A stretch of DNA of 48,278 nt from Fidelibacterota bacterium (GTDB lineage: Bacteria; Fidelibacterota; Marinisomatia; Marinisomatales; TCS55), in contig JABGZQ010000073.1 in assembly GCA_018674655.1 (NCBI GenBank), positions 1 to 48,278 of the forward strand, read 5' to 3'. This document shows, piece by piece, positions 27,958-36,966 of the stretch (the first letter of the stretch is position 1; every line of letters begins with the position of its first letter). Below the pieces are notes generated by a model that did not search any database, had not been told where the DNA came from, and saw only the letters and a list, made by a program, of their open reading frames with translations. The position numbers and the translations under genes are program-made.

Positions 27958-28803
27958 CTATTCAGATGACGCTGCCGTAGATGATTTTACTGGATTCGTT
28001 AGAAACCATGCACCAATGCCAATCATACATATCGATATTAATTGAGAACCACTTAAACCGAATAAGTATTTGGTATTCACCCGAAAGAATTCAATGACAA
28101 ATCGCTCAGAACCTGCAAAAATCAGATAGGTGAAAAACAGGCTTCCCGCTACAGTAACCGTTTTTCGTTTTTGATATAAAAAGTAAAAAATCCCTAACCC
28201 GAGTATAGTTTCATAAATTTGAGTGGGATGAACCGTCAACACACCAGGATCAAATCCTTCCAGATTTATCCAAGGATAATAAGTTTGAAACACACGATAT
28301 GTAGACGGTGGCAAACCATCTGGGAAGGAAATCCCCCAAGGCAAATGGGTTGGCTTTCCATAGTCATCACCCACCAATAAACAGCCAACTCGGCCAATGG
28401 CATAACCCAACATTAATAGCGGCGCCACCACATCCGCAAATTTAAACCATTGTAATTTATTTTTCTTTAAGACCCAAGTAACGCCCAATGTACCGCCCAT
28501 GAGGCCACCGAGAAACACCAATCCCGCTCCACTAAAAATCATGCCCGTGGGATCGGCGATAACGCGATCAAGATTTTCGATTAAATAATAAATTTTAGAC
28601 CCAAGAATACCACCCACAGCAGCCGCGAATACAATATCGGCAGCCAACTTGGAATCGTAACCCATTTCTTTCAAATCTTTATTTAAAAAGTAATAACAGG
28701 AATAAAAAGCCATCATGAGCATAAACCCATATGAATTAATCACCGGATGGAATTCAAAACCGAATACATTTAATTCTCCAAAATCAAAAATGATAGGCCA
28801 CAT
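27958..28803 (-). CDS. lgt: Prolipoprotein diacylglyceryl transferase
   Basis: A 281-residue polytopic inner-membrane enzyme that adds diacylglycerol to lipobox cysteines. The G-R-V-G-C-L-L-V-G-D-D-Y-G signature region, the H-P-T-Q-I-Y-E segment near 195 and the final S-E-R-F-V-I-E-F-F-R are present. In the H-G-G-L loop position it has F-L-G-G-L-M-G-G. The length is normal. The window holds several lipoprotein genes that would need it. The start directly abuts the stop of the zinc-ribbon gene. Confidence 0.96.
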   Translation of the reverse strand: MWPIIFDFGELNVFGFEFHPVINSYGFMLMMAFYSCYYFLNKDLKEMGYDSKLAADIVFAAAVGGILGSKIYYLIENLDRVIADPTGMIFSGAGLVFLGGLMGGTLGVTWVLKKNKLQWFKFADVVAPLLMLGYAIGRVGCLLVGDDYGKPTHLPWGISFPDGLPPSTYRVFQTYYPWINLEGFDPGVLTVHPTQIYETILGLGIFYFLYQKRKTVTVAGSLFFTYLIFAGSERFVIEFFRVNTKYLFGLSGSQLISICMIGIGAWFLTNPVKSSTAASSE

Positions 28804-29667
28804 TTATAGCTTTCCTCCACAATTTGTACAAAACTTATGTTCAGATTGAACAGCTGTACCACATTTAGGGCAATAATTCCCCTGTGTGGTTTCAGATATA
28901 TTTTTGGGTATATTTTTTAATTCTGATTTTTGTTGCGCACGGAACATAAATCCAACTGCCAAACTGACGATTCCAAGTACAACAAATGGTTGCCAAAGGG
29001 GAAGCTTATGACGAACTGGTGGTGCGTTCATTGCTGGTTGTCTGAGTTGGGATGATTCAGCGTTTCCACCTGACAGCATTTTCTGCAATTGATTAATTGA
29101 AATTTCCCCACTTGGATTCTGATAGTTGATTGAAATCGTTTTTCCTGTATTCGCACGATAATCATGGATATGAACTCGTCTAAAGTTTAATCCATGTTGA
29201 TCCTGAAAAGTTTCCGCATCTTTTTCTGAGAACGTAAATTTTTCTGCCACAAGTGGCTCCTGAACAACAATGTGTGCATCATCAACATCATGGTTTATTT
29301 CAAGGGTGAATTCCCCCGACCGATCTGACCCTTGTTTATTAACTGGATAAAAGACAAAAATTCGAAACTTGGACTCAAGAACAGTTACCTGAACAAATGA
29401 CCGATTATTTGTGTTTAGTACGGATAAGTGTTTTACTTCTGATTCTGTTTCAGTAGACCCACTTACAAAGAATATACTATCGGTATTTGCCGGTACACCC
29501 ATTTCCAAGTTTAATGGAAGGCTACCGCTTTTAACCTCACCATTGACTTCAACCATAATGCCATCAAAATAATATTCAGAATAGACAGCAGTATCGAATA
29601 AATCAAATGGTGATGATTGAGCCACAAGTGATTTTATGATAAATAGAAATAGTATAGATTTTTTCAT
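28804..29667 (-). CDS. Secreted/membrane protein with C-terminal zinc ribbon, function unknown
   Basis: A 287-residue protein. Residues 1-17 (MKKSILFLFIIKSLVAQ) form a signal peptide. Residues 20-215 are a beta-rich, probably periplasmic region. A single TM helix follows at about 220-241 (L-W-Q-P-F-V-V-L-G-I-V-S-L-A-V-G-F-M-F). The last 24 residues are a zinc ribbon with two C-x-x-C pairs (Cys266/269 and Cys280/283). This gives an out-in topology with the zinc ribbon in the cytoplasm. I recognise no family. I chose the ATG at 29667 because GGGGAT precedes it; the TTG at 29685 lies inside that site. It is directly upstream of lgt. Confidence 0.8.
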   Translation of the reverse strand: MKKSILFLFIIKSLVAQSSPFDLFDTAVYSEYYFDGIMVEVNGEVKSGSLPLNLEMGVPANTDSIFFVSGSTETESEVKHLSVLNTNNRSFVQVTVLESKFRIFVFYPVNKQGSDRSGEFTLEINHDVDDAHIVVQEPLVAEKFTFSEKDAETFQDQHGLNFRRVHIHDYRANTGKTISINYQNPSGEISINQLQKMLSGGNAESSQLRQPAMNAPPVRHKLPLWQPFVVLGIVSLAVGFMFRAQQKSELKNIPKNISETTQGNYCPKCGTAVQSEHKFCTNCGGKL

Positions 29668-29723
29668 TTTAATTATTATCCCCAAAATAAGACGGTGAAA
29701 TTACAGATTTTCATCATTAATAA

Positions 29724-30443
29724 TCATAAAGAAGTCGTGAACTTTACCAATACAACTAAGTCATAAATCGTATGAGTATAGGCAGCCACACCAAAACCAC
29801 GAAATACATAGATACTTCCCAATACAATTCCCGCTACCATTCGAACAAAAAATATATACATGGATGGTGGCTCACCAAAGGAACCTACAAAATGGAATCC
29901 TGAGAATAGCATCGCAGCCAATATCACCGCGCCCATTTTCTTAGCTGTTTGCCCCCATTGAAAAATAAATTCAAGAACGGCAGCCAATCCCGTAATTAAA
30001 ATCACGCGAAACACAAACTCTTCATATATGCCTGCCCCGATGGCCAATACAACCTGTTGAATCAATCGGCCGTCTTTACCATTCATGAGGAGAATTGGAA
30101 ACCAAATCATTACGATAGTTAAAACAATGGCCCACCCAATGCTTTCAAACAACATGGTTAGTAAATATTCACCGCGAATTGCCGTAGACATTAATTTTTT
30201 CTTTTGTCGAAGAAATGCCACCATAAAACCAATTAAAAAGGATCCACTGAATCCGTATGTACCAAAGACGCCTATCATTTCCATCAATTGGCGCATAATC
30301 ACATCTGCCCCATTCCGGAGTAACGGTAAATCACTGGCAGCTATAGAAAAAATACCTATTTCATAAATAAGAAATAAAGGCAATGTAAAAATAAAACTAT
30401 AGAGGGGTGTATGGGTTTCTTTCCAATAGTTTGAATTATCCAT
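29724..30443 (-). CDS. CPBP family intramembrane metalloprotease (CAAX/Abi-type)
   Basis: A 239-residue membrane protein with about six TM helices. The family motifs are Y-E-E-F-V-F-R-V (EExxxR, about 145-152), S-G-F-H-F-V-G (HxxF) and a third histidine in A-Y-T-H-T-I-Y-D. Such proteins (Rce1/CPBP) are glutamate/histidine intramembrane proteases; bacterial substrates are mostly unknown. No bacteriocin or CRISPR genes are nearby. It is a single gene, or the first of the run with the zinc-ribbon protein (56 bp gap). Confidence 0.9.
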   Translation of the reverse strand: MDNSNYWKETHTPLYSFIFTLPLFLIYEIGIFSIAASDLPLLRNGADVIMRQLMEMIGVFGTYGFSGSFLIGFMVAFLRQKKKLMSTAIRGEYLLTMLFESIGWAIVLTIVMIWFPILLMNGKDGRLIQQVVLAIGAGIYEEFVFRVILITGLAAVLEFIFQWGQTAKKMGAVILAAMLFSGFHFVGSFGEPPSMYIFFVRMVAGIVLGSIYVFRGFGVAAYTHTIYDLVVLVKFTTSL

Positions 30444-30501
30444 CAGTATGAATGTGTTACGATTGAGTTAAAATATAAAACGTGGACATATGTTACAAAT
30501 C

Positions 30502-32304
30502 TTAATCAGAATCAATCTGAAGAACAGCCAAGAGTGCTTCCTGAGGAATTTCTACCTTCCCAATAGATTTCATCCGCTTTTTACCCTCTTTCTGCTTTTT
30601 CCATAATTTTTGTTTTCGCGTAATATCTCCACCGTAACATTTCGCAGTCACATTTTTCTTAATGGCTTTGACCGTTGAGCGAGAAATGATTTTATGGCCC
30701 AGCGATGCTTGAATGGGTACATCAAACATCTGTCTCGGTATCAATTCTTTTAATTTAGAACATAAAGCAACCCCACGATCGTAGGCATCGTTCGAATGGG
30801 TTATCATGGATAAAGCATCAACAACTTCATTGTTAATTAAAATATCTAATTTCTTTAGATCTCCGGATACATAATCAGAAATATGATAATCCAAAGATGC
30901 ATAGCCTCTTGTGGTGGATTTTAGCTTATCATAAAAGTCAAAAATAATTTCTCCCAATGGAAGGTCATAATGGAGCTGAGCTTTATCTGCAGTGATATAA
31001 TTCGTATTTTTATATATTCCTCGCTTCTTTTGACAGAGGGTCATTATACCGCCAATATATTCCTTTGGGGTGATAATCTCTGCAGATACATGGGGTTCTA
31101 AAATGGCTTGTATGTCTCCAGATGATGGCATTTTTGCCGGTGTGTCCACTTCAACAATAGACCCATCTTTCAGTTCTACTTTATACTGTACATTCGGGGA
31201 TGTGGTCACCAATGCGATATCAAACTCACGTTCCAATCTTTCCTGAATAATTTCCATGTGAAGCAGACCCAAAAATCCACAACGAAAACCAAAGCCCAAT
31301 GCTTCGCTTGTTTCCGGCTCATAGAGTAAAGATGCATCATTCAATTTTAATTTATCTAGTGCCGTCCGTAACTGATCATAATCATCCGCATCTGAAGGAT
31401 ATAAACCCGAAAATACCATGGGTTTTATTTCTTTATACCCAGGTAACCTTTCCATTGCTGGGTTTGCTTTCGTCGTAATTGTATCTCCAGGTAAAATATG
31501 TGAGACATTTCGAATACTTCCCAATAAATAGCCCACATCTCCAGCACGTAATTGCTTCGCCGGTACCTGTTTCATTACAAAATGGCCTACCTCAGTTATA
31601 TCATATTGGCGATCATGGGTAAAAAAGCTTGCCGTATCACCGGGTTTGAGCACACCATCAAATACGCGGACATACGGAATTGCACCTTTATAGTTATCAT
31701 ACATTGAATCGAAAATCATGGCTCTAAGAGGTCCATCAGATCGTTCTTCTGGCGGAGGTATTCTATCGATAATGGCATCAAATATATCCTGAATCCCGAT
31801 ACCACTTTTGGCACTGGCAGAAAGTATTTCACTTTCATCACAACCAATTAACTCCATGATTTGATGGGTCACTTCATCTATTCTTGCCCCATCCAAATCT
31901 ACTTTGTTAATTACAGGGATAATGGTCAAATCGTTTTCGATTGCTAAATAACTGTTACTAACGGTCTGAGCTTCTACACCTTGAACCGCATCAACCAATA
32001 ATAAGGCACCTTCACATGCAGCTAAAGAGCGAGACACCTCATATGTAAAGTCCACATGCCCCGGCGTATCAATAAGATTAAAAATAAATTTTTGTTCATT
32101 ACTGTGATTGTATTTCATTTGAATGGGGTGACTTTTAATTGTGATGCCCCTTTCCCTTTCCAAATCCATACTATCCAATACTTGTGCCTTCATATCTTTT
32201 TTGGCCAACGTATGTGTTTCTTCTAACAGTCGATCGGCCAAAGTGGATTTACCATGATCGATATGGGCGATGATACAAAAGTTGCGTATATGCTCTGTTG
32301 ACAT
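30502..32304 (-). CDS. lepA: Elongation factor 4 (LepA)
   Basis: A 600-residue translational GTPase that acts on stalled ribosomes or on initiation at the membrane/cytoplasm. G1 A-H-I-D-H-G-K-S-T-L-A-D-R-L, G3 D-T-P-G-H-V-D-F-T-Y-E-V and G4 N-K-V-D-L are intact. G-F-R-C-G-F-L-G-L-L-H-M-E-I and the LepA-specific C-terminal domain (L-W-K-K-Q-K-E-G-K-K-R-M-K-S-I-G) confirm LepA rather than EF-G. It is monocistronic and divergent from the lipoprotein gene at 32416. Confidence 0.98.
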   Translation of the reverse strand: MSTEHIRNFCIIAHIDHGKSTLADRLLEETHTLAKKDMKAQVLDSMDLERERGITIKSHPIQMKYNHSNEQKFIFNLIDTPGHVDFTYEVSRSLAACEGALLLVDAVQGVEAQTVSNSYLAIENDLTIIPVINKVDLDGARIDEVTHQIMELIGCDESEILSASAKSGIGIQDIFDAIIDRIPPPEERSDGPLRAMIFDSMYDNYKGAIPYVRVFDGVLKPGDTASFFTHDRQYDITEVGHFVMKQVPAKQLRAGDVGYLLGSIRNVSHILPGDTITTKANPAMERLPGYKEIKPMVFSGLYPSDADDYDQLRTALDKLKLNDASLLYEPETSEALGFGFRCGFLGLLHMEIIQERLEREFDIALVTTSPNVQYKVELKDGSIVEVDTPAKMPSSGDIQAILEPHVSAEIITPKEYIGGIMTLCQKKRGIYKNTNYITADKAQLHYDLPLGEIIFDFYDKLKSTTRGYASLDYHISDYVSGDLKKLDILINNEVVDALSMITHSNDAYDRGVALCSKLKELIPRQMFDVPIQASLGHKIISRSTVKAIKKNVTAKCYGGDITRKQKLWKKQKEGKKRMKSIGKVEIPQEALLAVLQIDSD

Positions 32305-32415
32305 GGGGCGAAAATTACCTTACTCAATAGACAAACCACGATTCAAAAATCAAGTTATTTCAATATATCTTTTGTAGATTTTGACCATAAACCAAAATAG
32401 ATAATTAGAGGACAT

Positions 32416-32901
32416 ATGAAAAAAATATTATTACTGTTGATTTTGGGACTCCTGTCCTTCATGGCATGTGAAGATAAAAAAGACGAAATCAGCCCATTAA
32501 TCGGTACGTGGGAAATTTCAAACCTTGGGGAATATACAAACGCAAACTGTTCTGGTGCTTTAGATGATACCAGCTGGGCATTTGCACAATTATTTGGGTT
32601 AAAGATAACCATGGTAATTATGGAAGATGGAACAGGGACAATGACAATGATCTTCGGGGACGAAATAGAAGAAGAAGCACCCCTAACCTGGGATGATAGT
32701 AAGAGTCAAATTTGTATTATGGGCGATTGCCTGTCCTATAAAATTGATGGTGATTCATTTACTATCGATCAACCGGAAGAAGCTTTTTGCTCAGATGACA
32801 ATGGCGAAGAAACCAATCATGACACCCAATCAACTTGTGAAACTTCCGGGAATACCTGGAACGAAGCATCTTGCTCTCAAATGGAATTCACTAAAAAATA
32901 G
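32416..32901 (+). CDS. Small lipocalin-like lipoprotein, function unknown
   Basis: A 161-residue lipoprotein. The signal peptide MKKILLLLILGLLSFMAC ends in a lipidation cysteine at residue 18. The mature part begins I-G-T-W-E-I-S-N-L and has further strand-like segments with S-K-S-Q-I-C and D-G-D-S-F-T-I, which resembles lipocalin-like secreted proteins. An acidic, cysteine-containing segment near the end (C-S-D-D-N-G-E-E then T-Q-S-T-C-E-T-S-G-N-T-W) looks like a Ca/metal-binding or disulfide repeat unit. It has a good AGAGGA Shine-Dalgarno, its own terminator, and no partner on its strand. Confidence 0.78.
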   Translation: MKKILLLLILGLLSFMACEDKKDEISPLIGTWEISNLGEYTNANCSGALDDTSWAFAQLFGLKITMVIMEDGTGTMTMIFGDEIEEEAPLTWDDSKSQICIMGDCLSYKIDGDSFTIDQPEEAFCSDDNGEETNHDTQSTCETSGNTWNEASCSQMEFTKK

Positions 32902-32916
32902 AATCAATGAAACAAT

Positions 32917-32937
32917 CCCCAGCATGCGGGGGCTTTT
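32917..32937 (+). terminator. Intrinsic terminator after the small lipoprotein gene
   Basis: CCCC-AGCATGC-GGGGG followed by CTTTT, 15 bp after the stop. The hairpin is short but GC-rich and the T-run is on the plus strand. The convergent smc stop is 22 bp further on. Confidence 0.7.
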
Positions 32938-32958
32938 CGCATTATATATAAATGCCGT

Positions 32959-35900
32959 TTATGCCTGGCCGTTGAATTTAACGGATACCAGTTTGGAAAC
33001 GCCTTTTTGTTCCATCGTCACTCCATATAAATAATCAGCTGATTCCATAGTTAATTTATTATGGGTGACCACAATGAATTGCGTTTCGTCAGCGAATTGG
33101 TTGAGCACCCGCTTAAATTTTTGAATATTTACGTCATCGAGGGGTGCATCAACTTCGTCTAAAATACAATACGGGCTTGGTTTATATTGATAAATGGCAA
33201 ACAATAAAGCGATGGCTGTGAGTGATTTCTCACCTGCAGAAAGCATTCTCAAACTTTGATTCTTTTTACCAGGTGGTTGGGCATGGATCGCAATATCTGC
33301 TTCTAATGGGTCTGGGTCACCCACTAACGATAATGATGCAATGCCTCCCTCAAAAAATAATTGAAATAAATTGGCGAAGTTGAGCTTTATCTGATCAAAG
33401 GTTTCTTGGAATTTATTCCGAGCAACCTGGTCAATTTTCTGAATCGTCTCTCGCAAATTATTTTCGGACGCAATCAGATCATCCCGTTGTTCCATGAGGG
33501 ATTGAAGCCTTGCTTTTTCGTCTTCATATTCTTGCTGAACAGCCATATTGATCGGGCCAATACTTTCTAAACTTCTCTGAATCGAATCAATTCGCAGTTC
33601 TAAATCGTCCGCTTCATCATTCACAATTAAATCAGTCGGCACTTCTAATGCATATCGGTCACGTATTCGTTCTCGTATAATATTGATCCGCTGTTCCATC
33701 TCCACGATTTTCAATTCATTCGACTTTAACTCTTCTAATAAGGCTTCTCGGGAATGTTGTTCCGATCGTATGGTTTCCTGGATTTGTTCCATGGATTGAT
33801 AGGTATCATTTGTGGTGCTTTGTTTTAAATCTATAATGGATTTTTCTTTAATCAATTGTGCTGTAACTGTTTTCAGATCACTTTCGCCTTCAGATATCTG
33901 TTTGGACAAAGATTCACGTTGATTCCTCAGATCCTCCACTTCCTGATGTATCACGCCATTTCTATTTTCCAACTCAACAGTGGTTTCTACTGAAACCCGT
34001 TTTTGGAAATTCAAATTATCTCGATTATTTTCATAATTGAGTAAAGAAATTCTCAATTCCTGCACTTCCTGCTGGAAAGTATCCCGCTCCACTTGAACTT
34101 TGACCAATGCATCCGATGATGCTTCCACAACGGATTTTAACTTTTCAATGATCGCATCCCCTTTAGCCAAGCTCGGTTCCAATTGTTTGATCGAGGCTTG
34201 AAGGTTTTCAATTGTTTTGCACGTACTCGTTTCTTCGCTCTGCAATTCTTTTAAAGATTCTAACGCTTGGGATTGGCTATAGTGACATCGTATAAGAGAC
34301 GTTTCCACACCATTCAATTCAACAGATAGCGATTCTACTTTATCACCAAGGTCATTGCAATGGGATGATTGCTTTGCAATATTTTTAGTCAGTTCAGACA
34401 AATCCTGTTCTTGCTTATTGATAGAGTTGACGATATTCTCAATTACCTGGTTAATTGAATCAATTTTTTTCTGGCGGCTCAGGAGACTTCCATCTCCATT
34501 TTTACTATGATATTTCAACACATAATTTTTTCCAGAATATGCGCCATTTAAATCCACAAGATCCCAATCGTCTAAATCATGATTTTTCAATGCGTGGGTT
34601 AAATCGTCTACAATTAATAGATTTCCTAAAAGCACATTGGCCAGATCTTTTACTTTACGATCTGCACCGGACAATGCTGCACCATGTCCAATGATTCCAT
34701 TACCACTGGGAATTTTGGTTTGATTGGAAGAGAGCTTGCTCATTTCTTTTAAAGGTAAAATAGATAAATTGCCTATACTTCGAGATCGAGCTAAATCAAC
34801 AACCTTAATCGCCAAATTCCGATCCTCAGCCACCAAGCATTGAGCCCAATCACCTAATGCACTTTGAAATGCAGCATCATATTTTTCATCTATTTGGAAT
34901 AATTCACCGACCGTACCCATGATTCCAGAGAAATCCTTCGGAGAATCCAAAACTGTTCTCACACCCTCTGGATATCCTTCTTTTTGTTCTACCAATTCCG
35001 TGTAAAAACTGACCTGAGACTGGTGAGATTCCAATTTTGATTTATTGCGATGAATATCCATCGCCAATTCAGATTCTTTTTCTTGATTGGTTTTTAACAA
35101 TTCACGTGAAAGATTTAATTGTGATTGGATTTTATCAGTCGATTTTTTCAGGTGCGTTTTTTTGGTCTCTAATTCTTTTTGTTCTTTTTCCTGGTTGGCT
35201 TGATTTGCATCTATATGTGCTATTTTTTCTTTAAGGCGAGAAACAGTATTGTTTTTTTCTTTAACTAACGAAACGGTACGATCTAATATAGAACGATCAT
35301 CTGCCATTTTACGTTGAGCATCCCAGCGATCTGTTTGAGATTTTTCTAACAATTTCTGTGCCGCTTTATATCGGATTTCTACCGCATCAAATTCTGATTT
35401 CTTAGACTTATATTTTGATAACTGCTGTTTAACCTGAGGGGCTAAGAGAGATATTTCATTCTCGTAGTTCTCAATTTGACCTCGGAGTTGCACCTTTTTT
35501 TCTGTATTGGTTTCTGTCTCCCGGTTTAACCTGTCTATCGTTGCTTCTTTTGCTTTATCCTGTTCCGACCAAATGAGTACATTATTTCTTGCTGCTTCCC
35601 TCCTATTCTCCATTTCGCGTAATGTGATTTGAAGAGTCTTCAGTTCTTTTTGTTGTTCACTATAAATATGCTTAAGGCCATTTAATTCTTTTTCATGCTG
35701 GGATGTATCAGATGCTTTTTCATCTTTTATATGTTGAAATTCAACGACACGGTTTCTCAATGGGTGTATATCTGCTTCATAGTCATGAACGCGAATAAAT
35801 GCCAAACTTAAATCTGTATCTTTTAATTCATCGGATAGCTTTTCATGACGTTTAAAGCGTTTCAACTGCAGGTTTAAGGCATTCACTTTTTGCTCTACTT

Positions 35901-36489
35901 CCTGTGCAATATCATCAACCCGTTCTAAATCTTGTCTAACAGCATCAAATTTTCTTAAGGTGGAACGACGCTGTTTTTTATACTTATTAATACCGGCTGC
36001 TTCTTCAAACATTCGTTTCCGATCGTCGTCAGTTTCAGAAAGGATTTGTTCGATCATTTTTAATTCGATGACCGAATAGGCATCCGCACCCATACCCGTA
36101 TCTATAAATAAATCATGAATGTCTTTTAAACGGCATGGCGTACGATTTAGAAAGTATTCTGAATCACCATTTCGATATACGCGTCGGCCAATTTCAATAT
36201 CATTATATTCTACAGGAAGCTTCCCACGATTGTTATGAACGGTGAGTGTAGCTTCACATACAGATAGGGGTTTTAGCCCATCTGCACCATTAAAAATAAC
36301 ATCCCCCATTTTATTTGAACGAAGTACAGAATATTTCTGTTCGCCCAATACCCAGCGTATCGCATCCACAATATTTGTCTTGCCGCAGCCATTCGGTCCT
36401 ACTATGACCGTGACGCCTTCACCAAATTTTATTTTTTCTTTTTTGGCGAAGGATTTAAAACCGTGAATATTGAGTTCAGATATATACAT
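32959..36489 (-). CDS. smc: Chromosome segregation protein SMC
   Basis: A 1176-residue SMC ATPase that extrudes DNA loops and organises the chromosome. The N-terminal head has Walker A G-P-N-G-C-G-K-T-N-I-V-D-A-I near 32. Two long coiled coils rich in Lys/Glu/Gln flank a hinge at about 510-660 (G-Y-P-E-G-V-R through H-G-A-A-L-S-G-A-D). The C-terminal head has the ABC signature L-S-A-G-E-K-S-L-T and Walker B Y-C-I-L-D-E-V-D-A-P-L-D-D-V-N. The length is typical. A TTGACA box (36574-36579, minus) lies about 85 bp upstream, with no good -10 at normal spacing. Confidence 0.97.
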   Translation of the reverse strand: MYISELNIHGFKSFAKKEKIKFGEGVTVIVGPNGCGKTNIVDAIRWVLGEQKYSVLRSNKMGDVIFNGADGLKPLSVCEATLTVHNNRGKLPVEYNDIEIGRRVYRNGDSEYFLNRTPCRLKDIHDLFIDTGMGADAYSVIELKMIEQILSETDDDRKRMFEEAAGINKYKKQRRSTLRKFDAVRQDLERVDDIAQEVEQKVNALNLQLKRFKRHEKLSDELKDTDLSLAFIRVHDYEADIHPLRNRVVEFQHIKDEKASDTSQHEKELNGLKHIYSEQQKELKTLQITLREMENRREAARNNVLIWSEQDKAKEATIDRLNRETETNTEKKVQLRGQIENYENEISLLAPQVKQQLSKYKSKKSEFDAVEIRYKAAQKLLEKSQTDRWDAQRKMADDRSILDRTVSLVKEKNNTVSRLKEKIAHIDANQANQEKEQKELETKKTHLKKSTDKIQSQLNLSRELLKTNQEKESELAMDIHRNKSKLESHQSQVSFYTELVEQKEGYPEGVRTVLDSPKDFSGIMGTVGELFQIDEKYDAAFQSALGDWAQCLVAEDRNLAIKVVDLARSRSIGNLSILPLKEMSKLSSNQTKIPSGNGIIGHGAALSGADRKVKDLANVLLGNLLIVDDLTHALKNHDLDDWDLVDLNGAYSGKNYVLKYHSKNGDGSLLSRQKKIDSINQVIENIVNSINKQEQDLSELTKNIAKQSSHCNDLGDKVESLSVELNGVETSLIRCHYSQSQALESLKELQSEETSTCKTIENLQASIKQLEPSLAKGDAIIEKLKSVVEASSDALVKVQVERDTFQQEVQELRISLLNYENNRDNLNFQKRVSVETTVELENRNGVIHQEVEDLRNQRESLSKQISEGESDLKTVTAQLIKEKSIIDLKQSTTNDTYQSMEQIQETIRSEQHSREALLEELKSNELKIVEMEQRINIIRERIRDRYALEVPTDLIVNDEADDLELRIDSIQRSLESIGPINMAVQQEYEDEKARLQSLMEQRDDLIASENNLRETIQKIDQVARNKFQETFDQIKLNFANLFQLFFEGGIASLSLVGDPDPLEADIAIHAQPPGKKNQSLRMLSAGEKSLTAIALLFAIYQYKPSPYCILDEVDAPLDDVNIQKFKRVLNQFADETQFIVVTHNKLTMESADYLYGVTMEQKGVSKLVSVKFNGQA

Positions 36490-36621
36490 TTCCGAGGATT
36501 AAAAGGTCGAGGAATCTAATGAATTTTAGAGGAGAAAGCTATAAAGGATATGCTCCATTTCATGAATAATACTTGTCAAGCATTTGGAGTAATAGATTTA
36601 TCTATAATGGGAAGGATTTAC

Positions 36622-36966
36622 TTAACCTGGCGGCCAGTTCATTTGCCGACCGCCCATAATATGCATATGGATATGAAATACGGTTTGGCCCCCATGAGTA
36701 TTGGTATTAAAAATAGTTCGGAAACCTGATACAGCAATATCCTCTATTTGTGCAATTTTCTGTGCGGTAAGAAGTAATTCCCCCGCCAAATTTTGCTCTG
36801 ACGCTTTCAACGCATTGATGGATTGAATATGCTTTTTGGGTATCACCAATATATGGGTTGGTGCTTTTGGATCTATATCTCGAAAAGCCAATACCGATTT
36901 ATTTTCATAAACGATATCACAAGGAATTTCACCTGAAATCATTTTGCAAAAAAGACAGTCATTCAT
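36622..36966 (-). CDS. hinT: HIT-family purine nucleoside phosphoramidase (HinT)
   Basis: A 114-residue histidine triad protein. The HxHxH motif is F-H-I-H-M-H (His98, His100, His102) and is followed by G-G-R-Q-M-N-W. N-terminal C-x-x-C (Cys4/Cys7) is the usual zinc pair. It hydrolyses AMP-lysine-type phosphoramidates in the cytoplasm. The length is normal. Its ATG overlaps the rsmE stop by ATGA. Confidence 0.95.
   Translation of the reverse strand: MNDCLFCKMISGEIPCDIVYENKSVLAFRDIDPKAPTHILVIPKKHIQSINALKASEQNLAGELLLTAQKIAQIEDIAVSGFRTIFNTNTHGGQTVFHIHMHIMGGRQMNWPPG

Noticed and set aside
29724-30443. CPBP protease as part of an abortive-infection or bacteriocin-immunity system
   Set aside because: No phage-defence or bacteriocin genes are near; the neighbours are envelope genes.
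32355-32612. 85-codon minus-strand frame over the small lipoprotein gene
   Set aside because: The plus-strand frame has a signal peptide, Shine-Dalgarno and terminator; the minus one has none.
36574-36579. Perfect TTGACA upstream of smc as a promoter
   Set aside because: No acceptable -10 box lies 16-19 bp from it.
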